This document shows, in pieces, positions 8,062 to 17,349 of a stretch of 64,000 nt of DNA (positions are counted from its first letter, which is position 1; each line of letters begins with the position of its first letter). Source of the stretch: JAXMBN01 sp046349875 (GTDB lineage Bacteria > Planctomycetota > Planctomycetia > Pirellulales > Pirellulaceae). The position numbers and the translations under genes are program-made. Under the pieces are notes generated by a model. It was not told the origin of the DNA. It worked only from the letters and a program-made list of their open reading frames with translations, and did no database searches. Location of the stretch: NCBI GenBank assembly GCA_046349875.1, contig JAXMBN010000006.1, positions 1 through 64,000 on the forward strand, given 5' to 3'.

Positions 8062-8904
8062 GTGAGGTTTCCCAGTTTTTGGGCGCGAGCCAAGAATGCA
8101 ACCGGAAGGGTGGTGGCTCGAGGCTGGTCCGATGTTAGCCAGGACGAAGCCGATGCCAATGCGCAGCGGCGACTCGATCGCATTCTCGCCTATCTTCGCG
8201 ACCAGCGACCGAATCCGATGGAAGAGCTCGATCGTTATCCCTATGTAGCCGATGATGTTATCTGCGAAGAGGTAGTGCAAGAGATTGAAGCGGAAGGGAA
8301 AGTGGTCGCGGTTTTGACTCGCAACGCGTATGGCGCTCTCGTGATGAACGCATCGCAAATGATGTTTATCGATCTCGACTTTCCATGGGCAGGTCGATCG
8401 GGATGTTTGTTTCCATTTTGGCGTCCCAAGCCACCACCTCAGGATCCTGAAGCAACGTTGCGAGCTCGCATTGCTCAATGGCATAGCCAGCATCCCGAGC
8501 TGCATGTGCGAGTGTATCGGACAAAGAATGGAATCCGCTTGATCGTGACCAACCAGTCGTTTCCAACCGTGGAAGAAACGAGTCTCGCGATGATGACGGA
8601 ACTGGGGGCAGATCATCTCTACGTCCAACTATGTAGGACCCAAAAGTGTTTTCGAGCTCGATTGTCTCCGAAGCCTTGGCGGATGGGTCTCAAGATGCCT
8701 CCCTCTCGATTTCCCTTCGACAAGGAAGCTGATCGGGCGGCGTATGAGCGCTGGGATGATCACTATCGGAGCGTCACCAGCCAGTACGGAGTGTGCCTGT
8801 TCCTAGAATCGCTCGGTGGCCAAGAGATACTGCCGATACATGCCCCCTTGATTGATTTGCATGATGCCATGACGTGTCGCGAATCGACAATGCCGCTTGC
8901 TTGA
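8062..8904 (+). CDS. Conserved bacterial protein of unknown function
   Basis: GTG 8062 is preferred because AAGGAG sits six bases before it; a TTG at 8032 would add ten residues. The product has about 280 residues and no signal peptide. FPSFWARAK, VARGWSDVSQDEADANAQRR, ICEEVVQEIE, AVLTRNAYGALVMNASQMMFIDLDFP and the HVRVYRTKNGIRLIVTN stretch make up a soluble family I recognise from many bacteria but for which I know no function. The isolated IDLD within a beta-strand could be acidic active-site residues, which is speculation. It converges on the GAF gene at 9854-8934. Confidence 0.7.
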   Translation: MRFPSFWARAKNATGRVVARGWSDVSQDEADANAQRRLDRILAYLRDQRPNPMEELDRYPYVADDVICEEVVQEIEAEGKVVAVLTRNAYGALVMNASQMMFIDLDFPWAGRSGCLFPFWRPKPPPQDPEATLRARIAQWHSQHPELHVRVYRTKNGIRLIVTNQSFPTVEETSLAMMTELGADHLYVQLCRTQKCFRARLSPKPWRMGLKMPPSRFPFDKEADRAAYERWDDHYRSVTSQYGVCLFLESLGGQEILPIHAPLIDLHDAMTCRESTMPLA

Positions 8905-8933
8905 GAGAAAGGTTCACGCAAGGGTGTGTGAGA

Positions 8934-9854
8934 TCAAGATGCGTTGAGATTGGCGCGACGGGCGGGCTTGGGGATGACTGTGATGGCAGGGAACGTTGTC
9001 GGTCCGCCATGAAAGGTCCGGCCATCGGCGAGATAGTGATCAAACACGAAGACACCGTTCTTGCTGTTCCCTGCGCTCGAGCAACGGAGGATCGCTGGAT
9101 GTCCGCATTCAGGGCAGCGAACGCGTAGACCATGTTCATCGAGTATCTTGTGGACGCGTTTGGCAAATTGAATATTCTCTGCCAGCGAACCAAAGCTCCA
9201 GCCTTGAAATTGGCGAAGTCGAGCTTCGATGCTTCGTTGAATGGACAGTTGGTATGCGGCGATCTCTTGCTCCAGCTGAGTGATTTGGTGTTCGGCTTGG
9301 CGAAGAGAGGCTACAGGAAGGGCGAGTCTTTTTTGGAGCCCATCGTGTATGACGTCGATCAATTGCTGCATGCCGCGAAGAACCGTGCGGCGAAGATCCG
9401 GGCTGATGGAGTCTTGAGCGGGGAGTAGAAGTTCGAGGAGTGCGATGGCTTCGTTGTGATGAATGACGGGGCCAAGCACAAGGTGAAATGCCAACTCTTC
9501 TTCTTCGGCAGACTTGCGCTTCGACTGAGGTTCGACGAACAGTGGTTGCCTTTGCTGCCACGCAAGTTGCAAGATGCGATCGTGCTTTTTGAGATCGCGT
9601 TCATTCCATCCCACCGAGTCCATGCGGTATCGAATGGCAAAGCTGGCGGTGTGGCTTCCATGAGCGCGTAGCCAAATCATTCCTGCTTGAGCTTGAAAAA
9701 GATCGACGGCCAGTGGCAAAAGTTGTTCGAGATACAGTTGCATTGCAAGCTCGCTTTCGCAGAGCTTTTGCAGTCGACGCATCAAGGGAGCGATCGACTG
9801 CGAACTCGCATGCGGCAACTGCTGAATCGTGTTTTGAAGGCCTTCCAGACTCAT
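8934..9854 (-). CDS. GAF-like protein with C-terminal zinc-knuckle domain
   Basis: The product is about 306 residues from ATG 9854; the frame continues upstream to a TTG at 9980. The first ~170 residues look GAF-like (PLAVDLFQAQAGMIWLRAHG, FHLVLGPVIHHNEAIALLELLLP), followed by a helical coiled-coil. The last ~60 residues hold RCPECGHPAILRC and FVFDHYLADGRTFHGG, a domain I recognise from planctomycete proteins without known role. The GAF-like part resembles the N-terminus of the GAF-HlyD protein encoded divergently across 528 bp. The pairing suggests a shared sensory theme. Confidence 0.6.
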   Translation of the reverse strand: MSLEGLQNTIQQLPHASSQSIAPLMRRLQKLCESELAMQLYLEQLLPLAVDLFQAQAGMIWLRAHGSHTASFAIRYRMDSVGWNERDLKKHDRILQLAWQQRQPLFVEPQSKRKSAEEEELAFHLVLGPVIHHNEAIALLELLLPAQDSISPDLRRTVLRGMQQLIDVIHDGLQKRLALPVASLRQAEHQITQLEQEIAAYQLSIQRSIEARLRQFQGWSFGSLAENIQFAKRVHKILDEHGLRVRCPECGHPAILRCSSAGNSKNGVFVFDHYLADGRTFHGGPTTFPAITVIPKPARRANLNAS

Positions 9855-10382
9855 AGCATCCAGCTTTGTTGAGGCAGCGGTTTCCGATGGATCGGAGGTT
9901 GTTTTCGTAAGCAGGCAATAGGAACTAGCAACGAGAGAAAATAGGAGGGCTAGGGGCTTCTTGAGCGCCCGTTCAAGCAATCCATATGGTCCCGAAGCAT
10001 TCCCATTATTCTCACACGAGGCCCCGATTTCCCAGGAAATTTTTGGAAACTAGTGAAATTGCCTCGCGATCCGTCTATACTTTTGGTATTAACATTCTAA
10101 CATTTTTTACGAAAGAGCAAGCGAGTCCGCAAAAAAGGGTTCTAACGGTTGATCTAATCGTGCTCGGCAAGTCATCGATTGCGAGGAACGACGAAAAGTT
10201 TGTTCAATCGGAACAACCGTTCTGGATGACGCCGAAGAGGGGCTTAAGTCCTCGAGAACCCTTGGAAATTGCTTGTTCGCAGTAAGAGTTCGCTTATCGT
10301 CATAATTCCGAGATCCATCGCTGACGCGTTTGGTTAGCGAGATCCAAATTCCCTTTTCGATATCAAGATTCGGTTTCAGGCC
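9855..10382. other. Divergent intergenic region upstream of the GAF-HlyD operon
   Basis: These 528 bp separate the GAF/zinc gene (minus) from the operon (plus). Part may encode an N-terminal extension of the minus gene, which stays open to a TTG at 9980. The remainder is AT-richer around 10060-10110 and should hold the operon promoter, but I see no convincing -35/-10 pair, riboswitch or operator. Confidence 0.5.
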
Positions 10383-12431
10383 ATGTCGACCAGCCCTTCA
10401 CCAGAATCCGTTGAGCAGACCAAGCGTCAGATTCGCAATTTGGTCAACGAGATTTCCGAGATTTCGAAGACGGATATTTCGGCCGCTGAGTATTATCCGG
10501 CGGTGCTCCAGCGAATCGTTTCGGCGTTGGCTGCGGTAGGTGGCGCCATTTGGTTGGTGGATACCGATGGTGCGATGAAGCTTGCCTATCAGATTCAGGT
10601 GAGCCAGGATTTGCTCGAGTCTGAAAACGAAGAGGCGATACGCCATGCGCGATTGCTGACGCGAGTGGTCGGTAAAGGGCAGGGGGAGTTGGTTCCTCCG
10701 ATGGCCTATTTTGGCGAAGATCGGTCTCTAGGAAATCCTACAAAGTACTTGTTGGTCCTCTGTCCTTTGGCTTCAGGTAAGAAGCTTGCTGGTCTCATTG
10801 AAATCTTCCAGCGACCCGATTCACCGCCTGATACGCAAAAGGGCTATCTCAAATTCTTGGAGCACATGTCGAAGCTGATTGGCGAATGGCTGAAGGGCCA
10901 GTCGTTGCAAGAGGTTTCGGATCGGCAGGTCCTTTGGCAACAGTCCGATCAGTTTGCTCGTCTCGTTCACGACAATCTCGAACTTCGCGATACGGCTTTT
11001 ACCATTGCGAACGAAGGGCGTCGGTTGATCGAGTGTGACCGAGTGAGCGTGGCGGTCATGCGAGGTGGCAAGGCCAAGGTCATCGCCATCAGTGGTCAGG
11101 ATACCATCGAGAGTCGATCCAACATCGTGACGGCCTTGAATGACTTGGCTACGCGAGTTGTGAAAAGTGGTGAACCGCTTTGGTATGACGGTTCGACCGA
11201 AGATTTGCCTCCGCAGCTTGAAGAGTCGGTCGAGGAGTACGTCGACCTTTCGCACGGGCGAACAGTGACGGTATTACCGATCCACCGCCCTGAGAAGACG
11301 GTGGAAGGAGATATTCAAGCCAAGCAGAAGATCTCGACCGAGATGCGAATGTCCAATGAGATCATTGGGGCATTGATCGTCGAGCAAATTGAAACACAGA
11401 TTCCGCGTGAAGTGCTCGAGGGACGCGTTGACTTGGTGTACGAGCATAGCTGTCGTGCACTTGCCAATACGTTGAGCCACAGTCAGCTGTTTATGATGCC
11501 CGTGTGGCGAGCATTGGGAAGAGCGACTTGGTTCTTCCGTGGTTCGGCACTGCCAAAGACCGTCGCGATTTTGACGACCATCGCAGTGGCGACACTCGCC
11601 ATGTTTATTATTCCGATCGACTTCGATCTTCAGGGCAATGGTACGCTGCAGCCCCAAGTGCAACGCCATGTGTATGCACATATCAATGGTGAAGTAGGGG
11701 ATCAAATCCCGGTCAAGCACGGTGACAAAGTCCTTGCTGGTAGTCCGGTTGTTTACATGAAGAACCGCGATCTCGAATTGCAGAGGAAAGAGTTGGTAGG
11801 GCAGTTAGAGGTGACGGCTCAGAGCTTGTTGGCTACTGTCCACCAGCTTTCTAATCAATCGCAGATGTCGAAAGAAGACGTTGCGAAGATCAATCGCGAA
11901 CGAGCTGAGTTGATCGTGCGTCAGGAAAGTTTGCAGAACCAGATCAACGTCATCACGGAAAAAGAACAGCAGCTTGTCCGAACCACGCCGATCGACGGAG
12001 TGGTTACCACATGGAAAGTGGAGGAAGTCCTGCGAGCTCGCCCGGTCAATTCTGGGCAGATACTGGTCTCGATCGCGGACACATCCAAAGGCTGGGAAGT
12101 CGAAGTGTTGATGCCTGAAAAGCGGATGAAATACTTGGACAACGCTTTTGATGAACTCAAGACCGATTCGCTCGATGTGGAGTTCATCCTCATGACGGAT
12201 CCTTCGGTAACACGCAAAGGCAAGTTGAAACGCGACAAGATCCACCAGCGAGCGGAAGTTGCGCCGGAAGAAGGAGCAACCGTTAAGTTGCGTGTCGAGC
12301 CGGAGTCGATGGAAGGTTTGGATCGTCCTGGAGCGAAAGTAATTGTGGACGTCAAATGCGGAAAGCGTAGTGCTGCCTTCGTTTGGTTCCACGAAGTGGT
12401 TGAATGGATTCGTGCCAATCTCTTGTTCTAA
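10383..12431 (+). CDS. GAF-GAF-transmembrane-HlyD fusion (sensor joined to periplasmic adaptor)
   Basis: The product has 682 residues. Residues ~30-185 and ~200-370 look like two GAF domains (VGGAIWLVDTDG, LVLCPLASGKKLAGLIEIFQ; then ANEGRRLIECDRVSVAVMRGG, EIIGALIVEQIE). A single membrane helix follows at ~391-411 (VAILTTIAVATLAMFIIP). Then comes an HlyD-type adaptor: a lipoyl half-motif (VYAHINGEVGDQIPVKHGDKV), a coiled-coil hairpin at ~458-530, the second half-motif (TTPIDGVVTTWKVEE) and a beta-barrel. The GAF part would be cytosolic and the adaptor periplasmic. It opens a four-gene operon, with 13 bp to the next gene. Ligand and effector are unknown. Confidence 0.8.
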   Translation: MSTSPSPESVEQTKRQIRNLVNEISEISKTDISAAEYYPAVLQRIVSALAAVGGAIWLVDTDGAMKLAYQIQVSQDLLESENEEAIRHARLLTRVVGKGQGELVPPMAYFGEDRSLGNPTKYLLVLCPLASGKKLAGLIEIFQRPDSPPDTQKGYLKFLEHMSKLIGEWLKGQSLQEVSDRQVLWQQSDQFARLVHDNLELRDTAFTIANEGRRLIECDRVSVAVMRGGKAKVIAISGQDTIESRSNIVTALNDLATRVVKSGEPLWYDGSTEDLPPQLEESVEEYVDLSHGRTVTVLPIHRPEKTVEGDIQAKQKISTEMRMSNEIIGALIVEQIETQIPREVLEGRVDLVYEHSCRALANTLSHSQLFMMPVWRALGRATWFFRGSALPKTVAILTTIAVATLAMFIIPIDFDLQGNGTLQPQVQRHVYAHINGEVGDQIPVKHGDKVLAGSPVVYMKNRDLELQRKELVGQLEVTAQSLLATVHQLSNQSQMSKEDVAKINRERAELIVRQESLQNQINVITEKEQQLVRTTPIDGVVTTWKVEEVLRARPVNSGQILVSIADTSKGWEVEVLMPEKRMKYLDNAFDELKTDSLDVEFILMTDPSVTRKGKLKRDKIHQRAEVAPEEGATVKLRVEPESMEGLDRPGAKVIVDVKCGKRSAAFVWFHEVVEWIRANLLF

Positions 12432-12444
12432 ATGGAGTCATCCC

Positions 12445-13383
12445 ATGAAGTTGAGTGCAAAAATGGTTGGACTGAAGAAAGCTGTTGCGACGTTGGGTAT
12501 GGTTGGATGCATTGCGGCATCGGTCCAAGCTCAAGTCCCAAGCGGATCACAGATGGTGGATCGCCAAGCGATTCTCAAGTTTGTGAATGATTCGTCGATC
12601 GTAGCTCAAGCCGATGGGCTCATCACCGGTATCGCGGTAGATGAAGGGGGAACGATTGGTGCTGGTCAGACTCTTATCGAACTCGATACGCGTTTGGCTG
12701 CGGCTGAATTGAGAGTGGCGCAGAAGGAGCATGAAGCCGCGACCGAGAAGGCGAGCAATCGTTCGAACATCGAATACAACGAATTGTCTTATAAGCTCGC
12801 AAAGAAGATTACAGAGAACCATCGGATCTTGTTGCAAAAGGGAGCCACTTCGCAAGGTGAGTACGACAAAGTCGTTTTGGAAGAAGATAAGGCTCGGCTT
12901 CAAGGCGTACTGGCCGAAGTTGAACAGCGAACCAACCAGTTGGCGGCGGAAGTGAATGAAGCCAAGGTTGGGGCGGCCAATGTTCAGGTGGAACTGCGCC
13001 AGATCAAAGCGCCGTTCGATGGATTGGTTGCGGAGCGGGTCAAGCAACCCAATGACTATGTTCGCGTCGGTGAAAAGATTGTTCGCTTGGTAGGAATGGA
13101 AAAGCTTCACGTCATTGGGCGGATTCCTGCTCGCGATGTCGATGGGCCGCTCCACTTGTTGGAAAACGCCAATGCAACGGCCATCGTGATGCTGTCGCCT
13201 GCGATTGGCAATGTTCCTGCGAGAGAAGTTAAGATTCCTGGCAAGCTTTCTTTCGTAAGTCCAGTGCAGGGGGAAGATGGAACCATTCGCGTGAAGATGG
13301 AGATCGACAACGTCAAAGATCGCGGCAGCTGGGTGCTGCGCGATGGAATGGTGGCCACATTGATCGTCCAAGGCGCACGTTAA
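12445..13383 (+). CDS. Periplasmic adaptor (HlyD/RND membrane-fusion family)
   Basis: The product has 312 residues from ATG 12445, placed to begin with a signal peptide (LKKAVATLGMVGCIAASVQA). The mature protein has the classic order: lipoyl half (VAQADGLITGIAVDEGGTIGAGQTLIELD), an antiparallel coiled coil of ~100 residues, second half (IKAPFDGLVAERVKQPNDYVRVGEKIVRLV), then beta-barrel and membrane-proximal domains. Adaptors normally bridge an inner-membrane pump to an outer-membrane channel. No pump ATPase, RND pump or TolC is encoded nearby. It sits between the GAF-HlyD and M50 genes in one operon. Confidence 0.88.
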   Translation: MKLSAKMVGLKKAVATLGMVGCIAASVQAQVPSGSQMVDRQAILKFVNDSSIVAQADGLITGIAVDEGGTIGAGQTLIELDTRLAAAELRVAQKEHEAATEKASNRSNIEYNELSYKLAKKITENHRILLQKGATSQGEYDKVVLEEDKARLQGVLAEVEQRTNQLAAEVNEAKVGAANVQVELRQIKAPFDGLVAERVKQPNDYVRVGEKIVRLVGMEKLHVIGRIPARDVDGPLHLLENANATAIVMLSPAIGNVPAREVKIPGKLSFVSPVQGEDGTIRVKMEIDNVKDRGSWVLRDGMVATLIVQGAR

Positions 13384-13445
13384 GGTGCGAAGGGTAGTGT
13401 AGGCGTTTCTCGGGCGGAAGTAGTTCGGATAGGGTTCAGATTTCG

Positions 13446-15731
13446 ATGACAACGATGGCAGATAGTCTGGTCAATAGCGCGATGCGGCCGCTGAAGCTGC
13501 GCAAGCGCCCAGACCTGGAAGCTCGCCGTCATCGCTATCATGGACGTTCGTATTGGGTCGTCAAAGAACCAGTCGGACTGAACTACTTTCGATTTCATGA
13601 GGAAGAATTTGCCATCCTCAATATGCTGGATGGCAAGAATAGCCTGCAAGCGATTCGCGATGCATTTCAGTCGCAGTTTGCACCACAACGCATCACGCTC
13701 CAGGATCTACAGCAGTTCGTTGGGATGTTGCACCGAAGTGGGTTGGTAATTTCGCATGCTTCGGGGCAAGGGCGGCAGCTGCGTCGGCGCGGTGACGAGA
13801 AGAAGAAGAAAGAGCTCTTGGGCAAGTTTGCCAATGTGTTCGCTCTTCGTTTTCGCGGAATTGATCCCGAACGCTTGCTCAATGGCTTATTGCCATGGTT
13901 TGGGTGGCTATTTACGACTTGGGCTCTTTGTCTCTTCTTGATGTTCGGATTGGCAGCTGGAACGTTGGTCTTGGTTAACTTCCAAGAGTTCCGGGCCAAA
14001 CTTCCCACGTTCGAACAATTCTTTGCGGCGCACAACTGGATCTATCTTGGCATAACCATGGCTACGGTCAAGGTTTTGCACGAGTTTGGTCACGGGTTGA
14101 GTTGTAAGAAGTTTGGCGGCGAGTGTCATGAGATGGGCTTTATGTTGCTCGTCTTCACACCTTGTTTGTATTGCAACGTATCGGACTCGTGGATGTTGCC
14201 CAATAAATGGCAGCGAGTCTTCATCGGCGCAGCGGGGATGTACGTTGAACTGATCTTGGCATCGATCGCTACTTTTTTGTGGTGGTTTAGCGTGCCGGGA
14301 ATGTTCAACTTTCTCTGTCTGAGCGTAATGTTTATCTGTTCGGTGAGCACGGTGATGTTCAATGGAAATCCGCTGCTTCGCTTTGACGGATACTACATTC
14401 TGATGGATATTTTGGAGATCCCGAATCTTCGCCAAAAGAGTACTGAGGTTGTGAAGCGTTGGTTCCAGTCCATTTGCTTGGGATTGGAGTTGCAAGAAAA
14501 CCCTTTCTTGCCACAACGCAATCAGTTTTGGTTTGGTGCTTATACGGTCGCAGCGGTTATCTATCGTTGGGTGGTGGTCGTAGGTATTGTGTTGTTTCTG
14601 AACGCTGTGTTGAAGCCCTATGGACTTCAGGTGCTGGGAAGGTTGTTTGCGATAACAGGATTCGGAGGGCTGATTGCAGCTCCGTTGTGGTCGACGATCA
14701 AGTTTTTTAGAACTCCGGGAAGAGCTGCCAAAATGAAAAAACCACGCGTGGCAATTACGGCGGCGGTGGCTGCCGCGGCAATCGGATTGGTCGCCTTTGT
14801 ACCTCTGCCATTTTGGGTTCATTGCGCCGTGGAAATACAGCCTATCGATGGCTTCCAAGTGCGGACGATGGTACCTGGGTACTTGGTAGCATTCCATAAA
14901 AGACCGGGTGATTTGGTGAATCAAGGCGATGTGATCGCAACGCTGGATAATGTTGAATTGCGAGCCGAAATCGTCAAAGCCAAGGGCGAACTCGATGTTG
15001 CGAAAGCTCAGTTGGATTTCTTGCAGATCCAAGCCCGTCGCGATCCTTCAGCTGTAGAAATTCCTGCGCAAGTGGCCTTGGTGAATGCGAAGCAGAGTAT
15101 CTACGACAAATTGGTAGAGCGGATGCAGCAATTGAAAGTGGTCAGTGGGGCTCAAGGAATTGTCGTTGAACCACCATCGAAAGAAGCTCCGAAAGGACAA
15201 GGGGCTGCCGATCAGCTACCGACATGGACGGGAAGTCCGTTTGCAATAGAAAACACCAATGCCTATTTTGCCGAATCGGATTTGATCTGTTTGGTTGGGC
15301 GTCAAAATCCTGCTTCGGTCGGAGCCAAGGGCATTCAAGATCAAATGGAAGCGGTGATCATTATCGATCAAGGCGAGATTGAATTGATCGATGAAGGAGG
15401 CAAAGGGGATGATGTCTACATCATGCTCGATGCGGCTCCGCTGAGCACCTTGCATGGCTTATTGCGACGTGAAAATATTTCGAAGACGGAACTTAAAGAG
15501 GTTCCACCGAATCTATCGTTGCAATCGGGTGGTCGATTGGACACGAAGATGGATGCCGACGGGAAGCTAAAGCCAATCAGCACTTCCTATCAGGCTCGCA
15601 TCAGTTTAGATGATCATGAAATTCCGCTTCGCGCGGGTTATCGTGGCCAAGCCAAAATTTATTTGGGTTGGAAATCGCTCGGTTGGCGATTGAAACGTAT
15701 TGTTATGAAGACTTTCAATTTCGAGTTCTAA
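13446..15731 (+). CDS. PqqD-like plus M50 site-2 protease-like membrane protein with C-terminal adaptor domain
   Basis: The product has 761 residues. The first ~105 form a PqqD-like winged-helix (LNYFRFHEEEFAILNMLDGKNSLQAIRDAF). Multiple membrane helices follow. The zinc motif HEFGH lies at residues 212-216 and the third-ligand motif NPLLRFDGYY has Asp314, the HExxH and NPxxDG hallmarks of M50 intramembrane metalloproteases. After residue ~440 there is a further helix and an HlyD-like lipoyl/coiled-coil region (IDGFQVRTMVPGYLVAFHKRPGDLVNQG). Such PqqD-M50-HlyD proteins usually travel with HlyD adaptors. The substrate is unknown; the PqqD-like domain suggests peptide recognition. Confidence 0.87.
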   Translation: MTTMADSLVNSAMRPLKLRKRPDLEARRHRYHGRSYWVVKEPVGLNYFRFHEEEFAILNMLDGKNSLQAIRDAFQSQFAPQRITLQDLQQFVGMLHRSGLVISHASGQGRQLRRRGDEKKKKELLGKFANVFALRFRGIDPERLLNGLLPWFGWLFTTWALCLFLMFGLAAGTLVLVNFQEFRAKLPTFEQFFAAHNWIYLGITMATVKVLHEFGHGLSCKKFGGECHEMGFMLLVFTPCLYCNVSDSWMLPNKWQRVFIGAAGMYVELILASIATFLWWFSVPGMFNFLCLSVMFICSVSTVMFNGNPLLRFDGYYILMDILEIPNLRQKSTEVVKRWFQSICLGLELQENPFLPQRNQFWFGAYTVAAVIYRWVVVVGIVLFLNAVLKPYGLQVLGRLFAITGFGGLIAAPLWSTIKFFRTPGRAAKMKKPRVAITAAVAAAAIGLVAFVPLPFWVHCAVEIQPIDGFQVRTMVPGYLVAFHKRPGDLVNQGDVIATLDNVELRAEIVKAKGELDVAKAQLDFLQIQARRDPSAVEIPAQVALVNAKQSIYDKLVERMQQLKVVSGAQGIVVEPPSKEAPKGQGAADQLPTWTGSPFAIENTNAYFAESDLICLVGRQNPASVGAKGIQDQMEAVIIIDQGEIELIDEGGKGDDVYIMLDAAPLSTLHGLLRRENISKTELKEVPPNLSLQSGGRLDTKMDADGKLKPISTSYQARISLDDHEIPLRAGYRGQAKIYLGWKSLGWRLKRIVMKTFNFEF

Positions 15732-15785
15732 GCGCGGGACAGGCCTTTCGCTCGGAACGAGAAGCAGACAGATCGGAGTAGAAGA

Positions 15786-16124
15786 ATGTCAGAAGAACAA
15801 GCTGTAATGGAAAAGCAAGAAGAAGCTCAGCGCCCTCAGGCGATTCAAGTCCAAGTAAAGGATGAAGATGCAATCGCTTGCTATGCGAATTTTTGCCGAG
15901 TCACCGGATCGCCTGAAGAATTGATCGTCGACTTCGGTCTCAATCCACAGCCAGTTGGGGTTCCCAAGGATCCGATCGTTGTGAAGCAACGGATCATCAT
16001 GAACTTCTACACCGCCAAGCGATTGTTGGCAGCTCTCCAAATGTCGGTACAACGCCATGAAGCTGTCTTTGGCGTTTTGGAAACCGATATTCAGAAGCGA
16101 CTCCGCATTCAAAGTCAAGCGTAG
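15786..16124 (+). CDS. DUF3467 protein
   Basis: The product has 112 residues. After a charged, Glu/Gln-rich N-terminus, the DUF3467 core is visible: CYANFCRVTGSPEELIVDFG, then VVKQRIIMNFYTAKRLLAALQMSVQRHE. The family has a compact alpha/beta fold of unknown role. It is soluble with no signal peptide. It follows the M50 gene by 54 bp and is the last member of the operon. This suggests a cytosolic accessory to the adaptor/protease system, which is inference from position only. Confidence 0.82.
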   Translation: MSEEQAVMEKQEEAQRPQAIQVQVKDEDAIACYANFCRVTGSPEELIVDFGLNPQPVGVPKDPIVVKQRIIMNFYTAKRLLAALQMSVQRHEAVFGVLETDIQKRLRIQSQA

Positions 16125-16269
16125 TTTGCTGATAGACGCTCCTGCGTTTTCGATCAAGGCTGTTCGCAGGGCGTTCCAATGGTAAGTCCCGCTACCCGTC
16201 CCCAGGCAAGTCCTGGGGACGATGGGCGGCGGCTTGATGCCGTTCGATGGGTGCGAGGAGGTATCGACC

Positions 16270-16668
16270 GTGGCTACGGAAACCAAGAAATGGATCGGAA
16301 TAGCCATCGTTCTATTGACGGTTTATTGGCTTTTCTTAAGACCGGTCAATGAGCCTTCGGTACCCGATTCGTTACCCATGTTGACGGAAGCGAGCTTTGA
16401 CAGCGAAATCGCTGATGGGGATATCGTCGTCGACTTCTATGCGGATTGGTGTGGGCCTTGCAGGTATCAAAAGAAGATCTTGGTTGGTTTGTCTGAAACC
16501 AATCCTTCGTTCAAGATTGCCAAAGTGAACGTTGATGATAGCCCAGGCTTGGCACAGAAGTTCTCGGTCACTTCCATTCCCGGCTGATCGCGTTTCGCAA
16601 CGGCAAGATCATCAACAGCCATGTCGGTGTCGCCGACGAAAGAAATTCGCGACATGTTTGCCCAGTAG
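16270..16668 (+). pseudogene. Membrane-anchored thioredoxin-like gene, broken by two compensating frame breaks
   Basis: GTG 16270 has a GGAGG site eight bases before it. One membrane helix (IGIAIVLLTVYWLFL) is followed by a thioredoxin fold: VVDFYADWCGPCRYQKK with the CGPC pair at residues 61-64, KVNVDDSPGLAQKFSVTSIPG. A TGA follows. The family continuation LIAFRNGKIINSHVGVADER is present one frame over (from 16584). Around 16640 the first frame resumes with EIRDMFAQ and a TAG at 16666. One lost and one extra base explain everything. Product as written: 106 residues lacking the last strand and helix. Sequence error or pseudogene cannot be separated here. Confidence 0.78.
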
Positions 16669-16716
16669 GCGTTTGCTATCGATCGAATGTTACTCTTAGC
16701 TTTGGCATCTCCCATC

Positions 16717-16771
16717 GTTCGATTATCTCAATCGTAAGAAACGTAGTTCGATTGTCTCAATCGTAAGAAAC
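16717..16771. repeat. Tandem duplication, 26-bp unit at 29-bp spacing
   Basis: The unit beginning GTTCGATTATCTCAATCGTA at 16717-16742 recurs at 16746-16771 with a single A/G difference. It lies in the gap between the broken thioredoxin gene and the 2H phosphodiesterase-like gene. It has only two copies, so it may be a chance duplication rather than a regulatory array. Confidence 0.75.
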
Positions 16772-16846
16772 AACCAACACACGATCGTTAACTTCTCTTC
16801 CCAATCGCAACGAAGAACGCCAACCATTCCAAGCGAATAACCCCTG

Positions 16847-17337
16847 ATGACTGTTCGCCGCCAAGCAACCTTGTTTCTTTACGACGAGTCATTGGATGCG
16901 TTGCGTCGCCAATGGAATCCTCTACAAGCGGCACTGATCGACTGTCATGTGACTTTGTTACGCGAAGACGAAGTCGAGGATTGGGACGAAATCAAGAACC
17001 GGCTTCTTACCATGCCGCGAGCGTTCGAAATGGAGTTTGGAAAGCCCATACGCGAAGAGAATCTTGTGTATTTGCCGTGTGTCGAGGGGGCCGAATCCTT
17101 TCAATCGTTGCGAGCAACTTTGCTCCAGTCTGGCTCACACGAACCGCGACTGCATAAGCCCCACGTCACATTGATCCATCCTCGCAATGGACTATGCACC
17201 GACGCAATTTTTGAGGCGATATTTCAATCGGTTGAAAAAAGCGAGTCCTCATCGGCGAGGTTTGTTTGATTGAGCAAGTCGATGGAGGACCTTGGAGCAT
17301 TCTCGGTCGATACGCTCTTGAAGGCCCGACCCGTTGA
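16847..17337 (+). pseudogene. 2H phosphodiesterase / 2'-5' RNA ligase-like gene with 3' frame break
   Basis: Two H-x-T-x motifs are present in the spacing of LigT/2H phosphoesterases: CHVTLLRED near residue 34 and KPHVTLIHPRN near residue 105. The family acts on 2',3'-cyclic or 2'-5' phosphodiester bonds in RNA. The ATG frame ends at 17269 with RFV. The expected closing strand CLIEQVDGGPWSILGRYALEG is in the next frame and stops at 17337. A single-base change around 17255-17268 would restore it. The catalytic motifs lie before the break, so a shortened product could still fold. Confidence 0.68.
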
Positions 17338-17349
17338 ATGCAAACGCTC

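Noticed and set aside
16575..16600. Programmed frameshift in the thioredoxin gene
   Set aside because: No slippery heptamer or stimulatory structure was seen, and a second opposite break follows near 16640.
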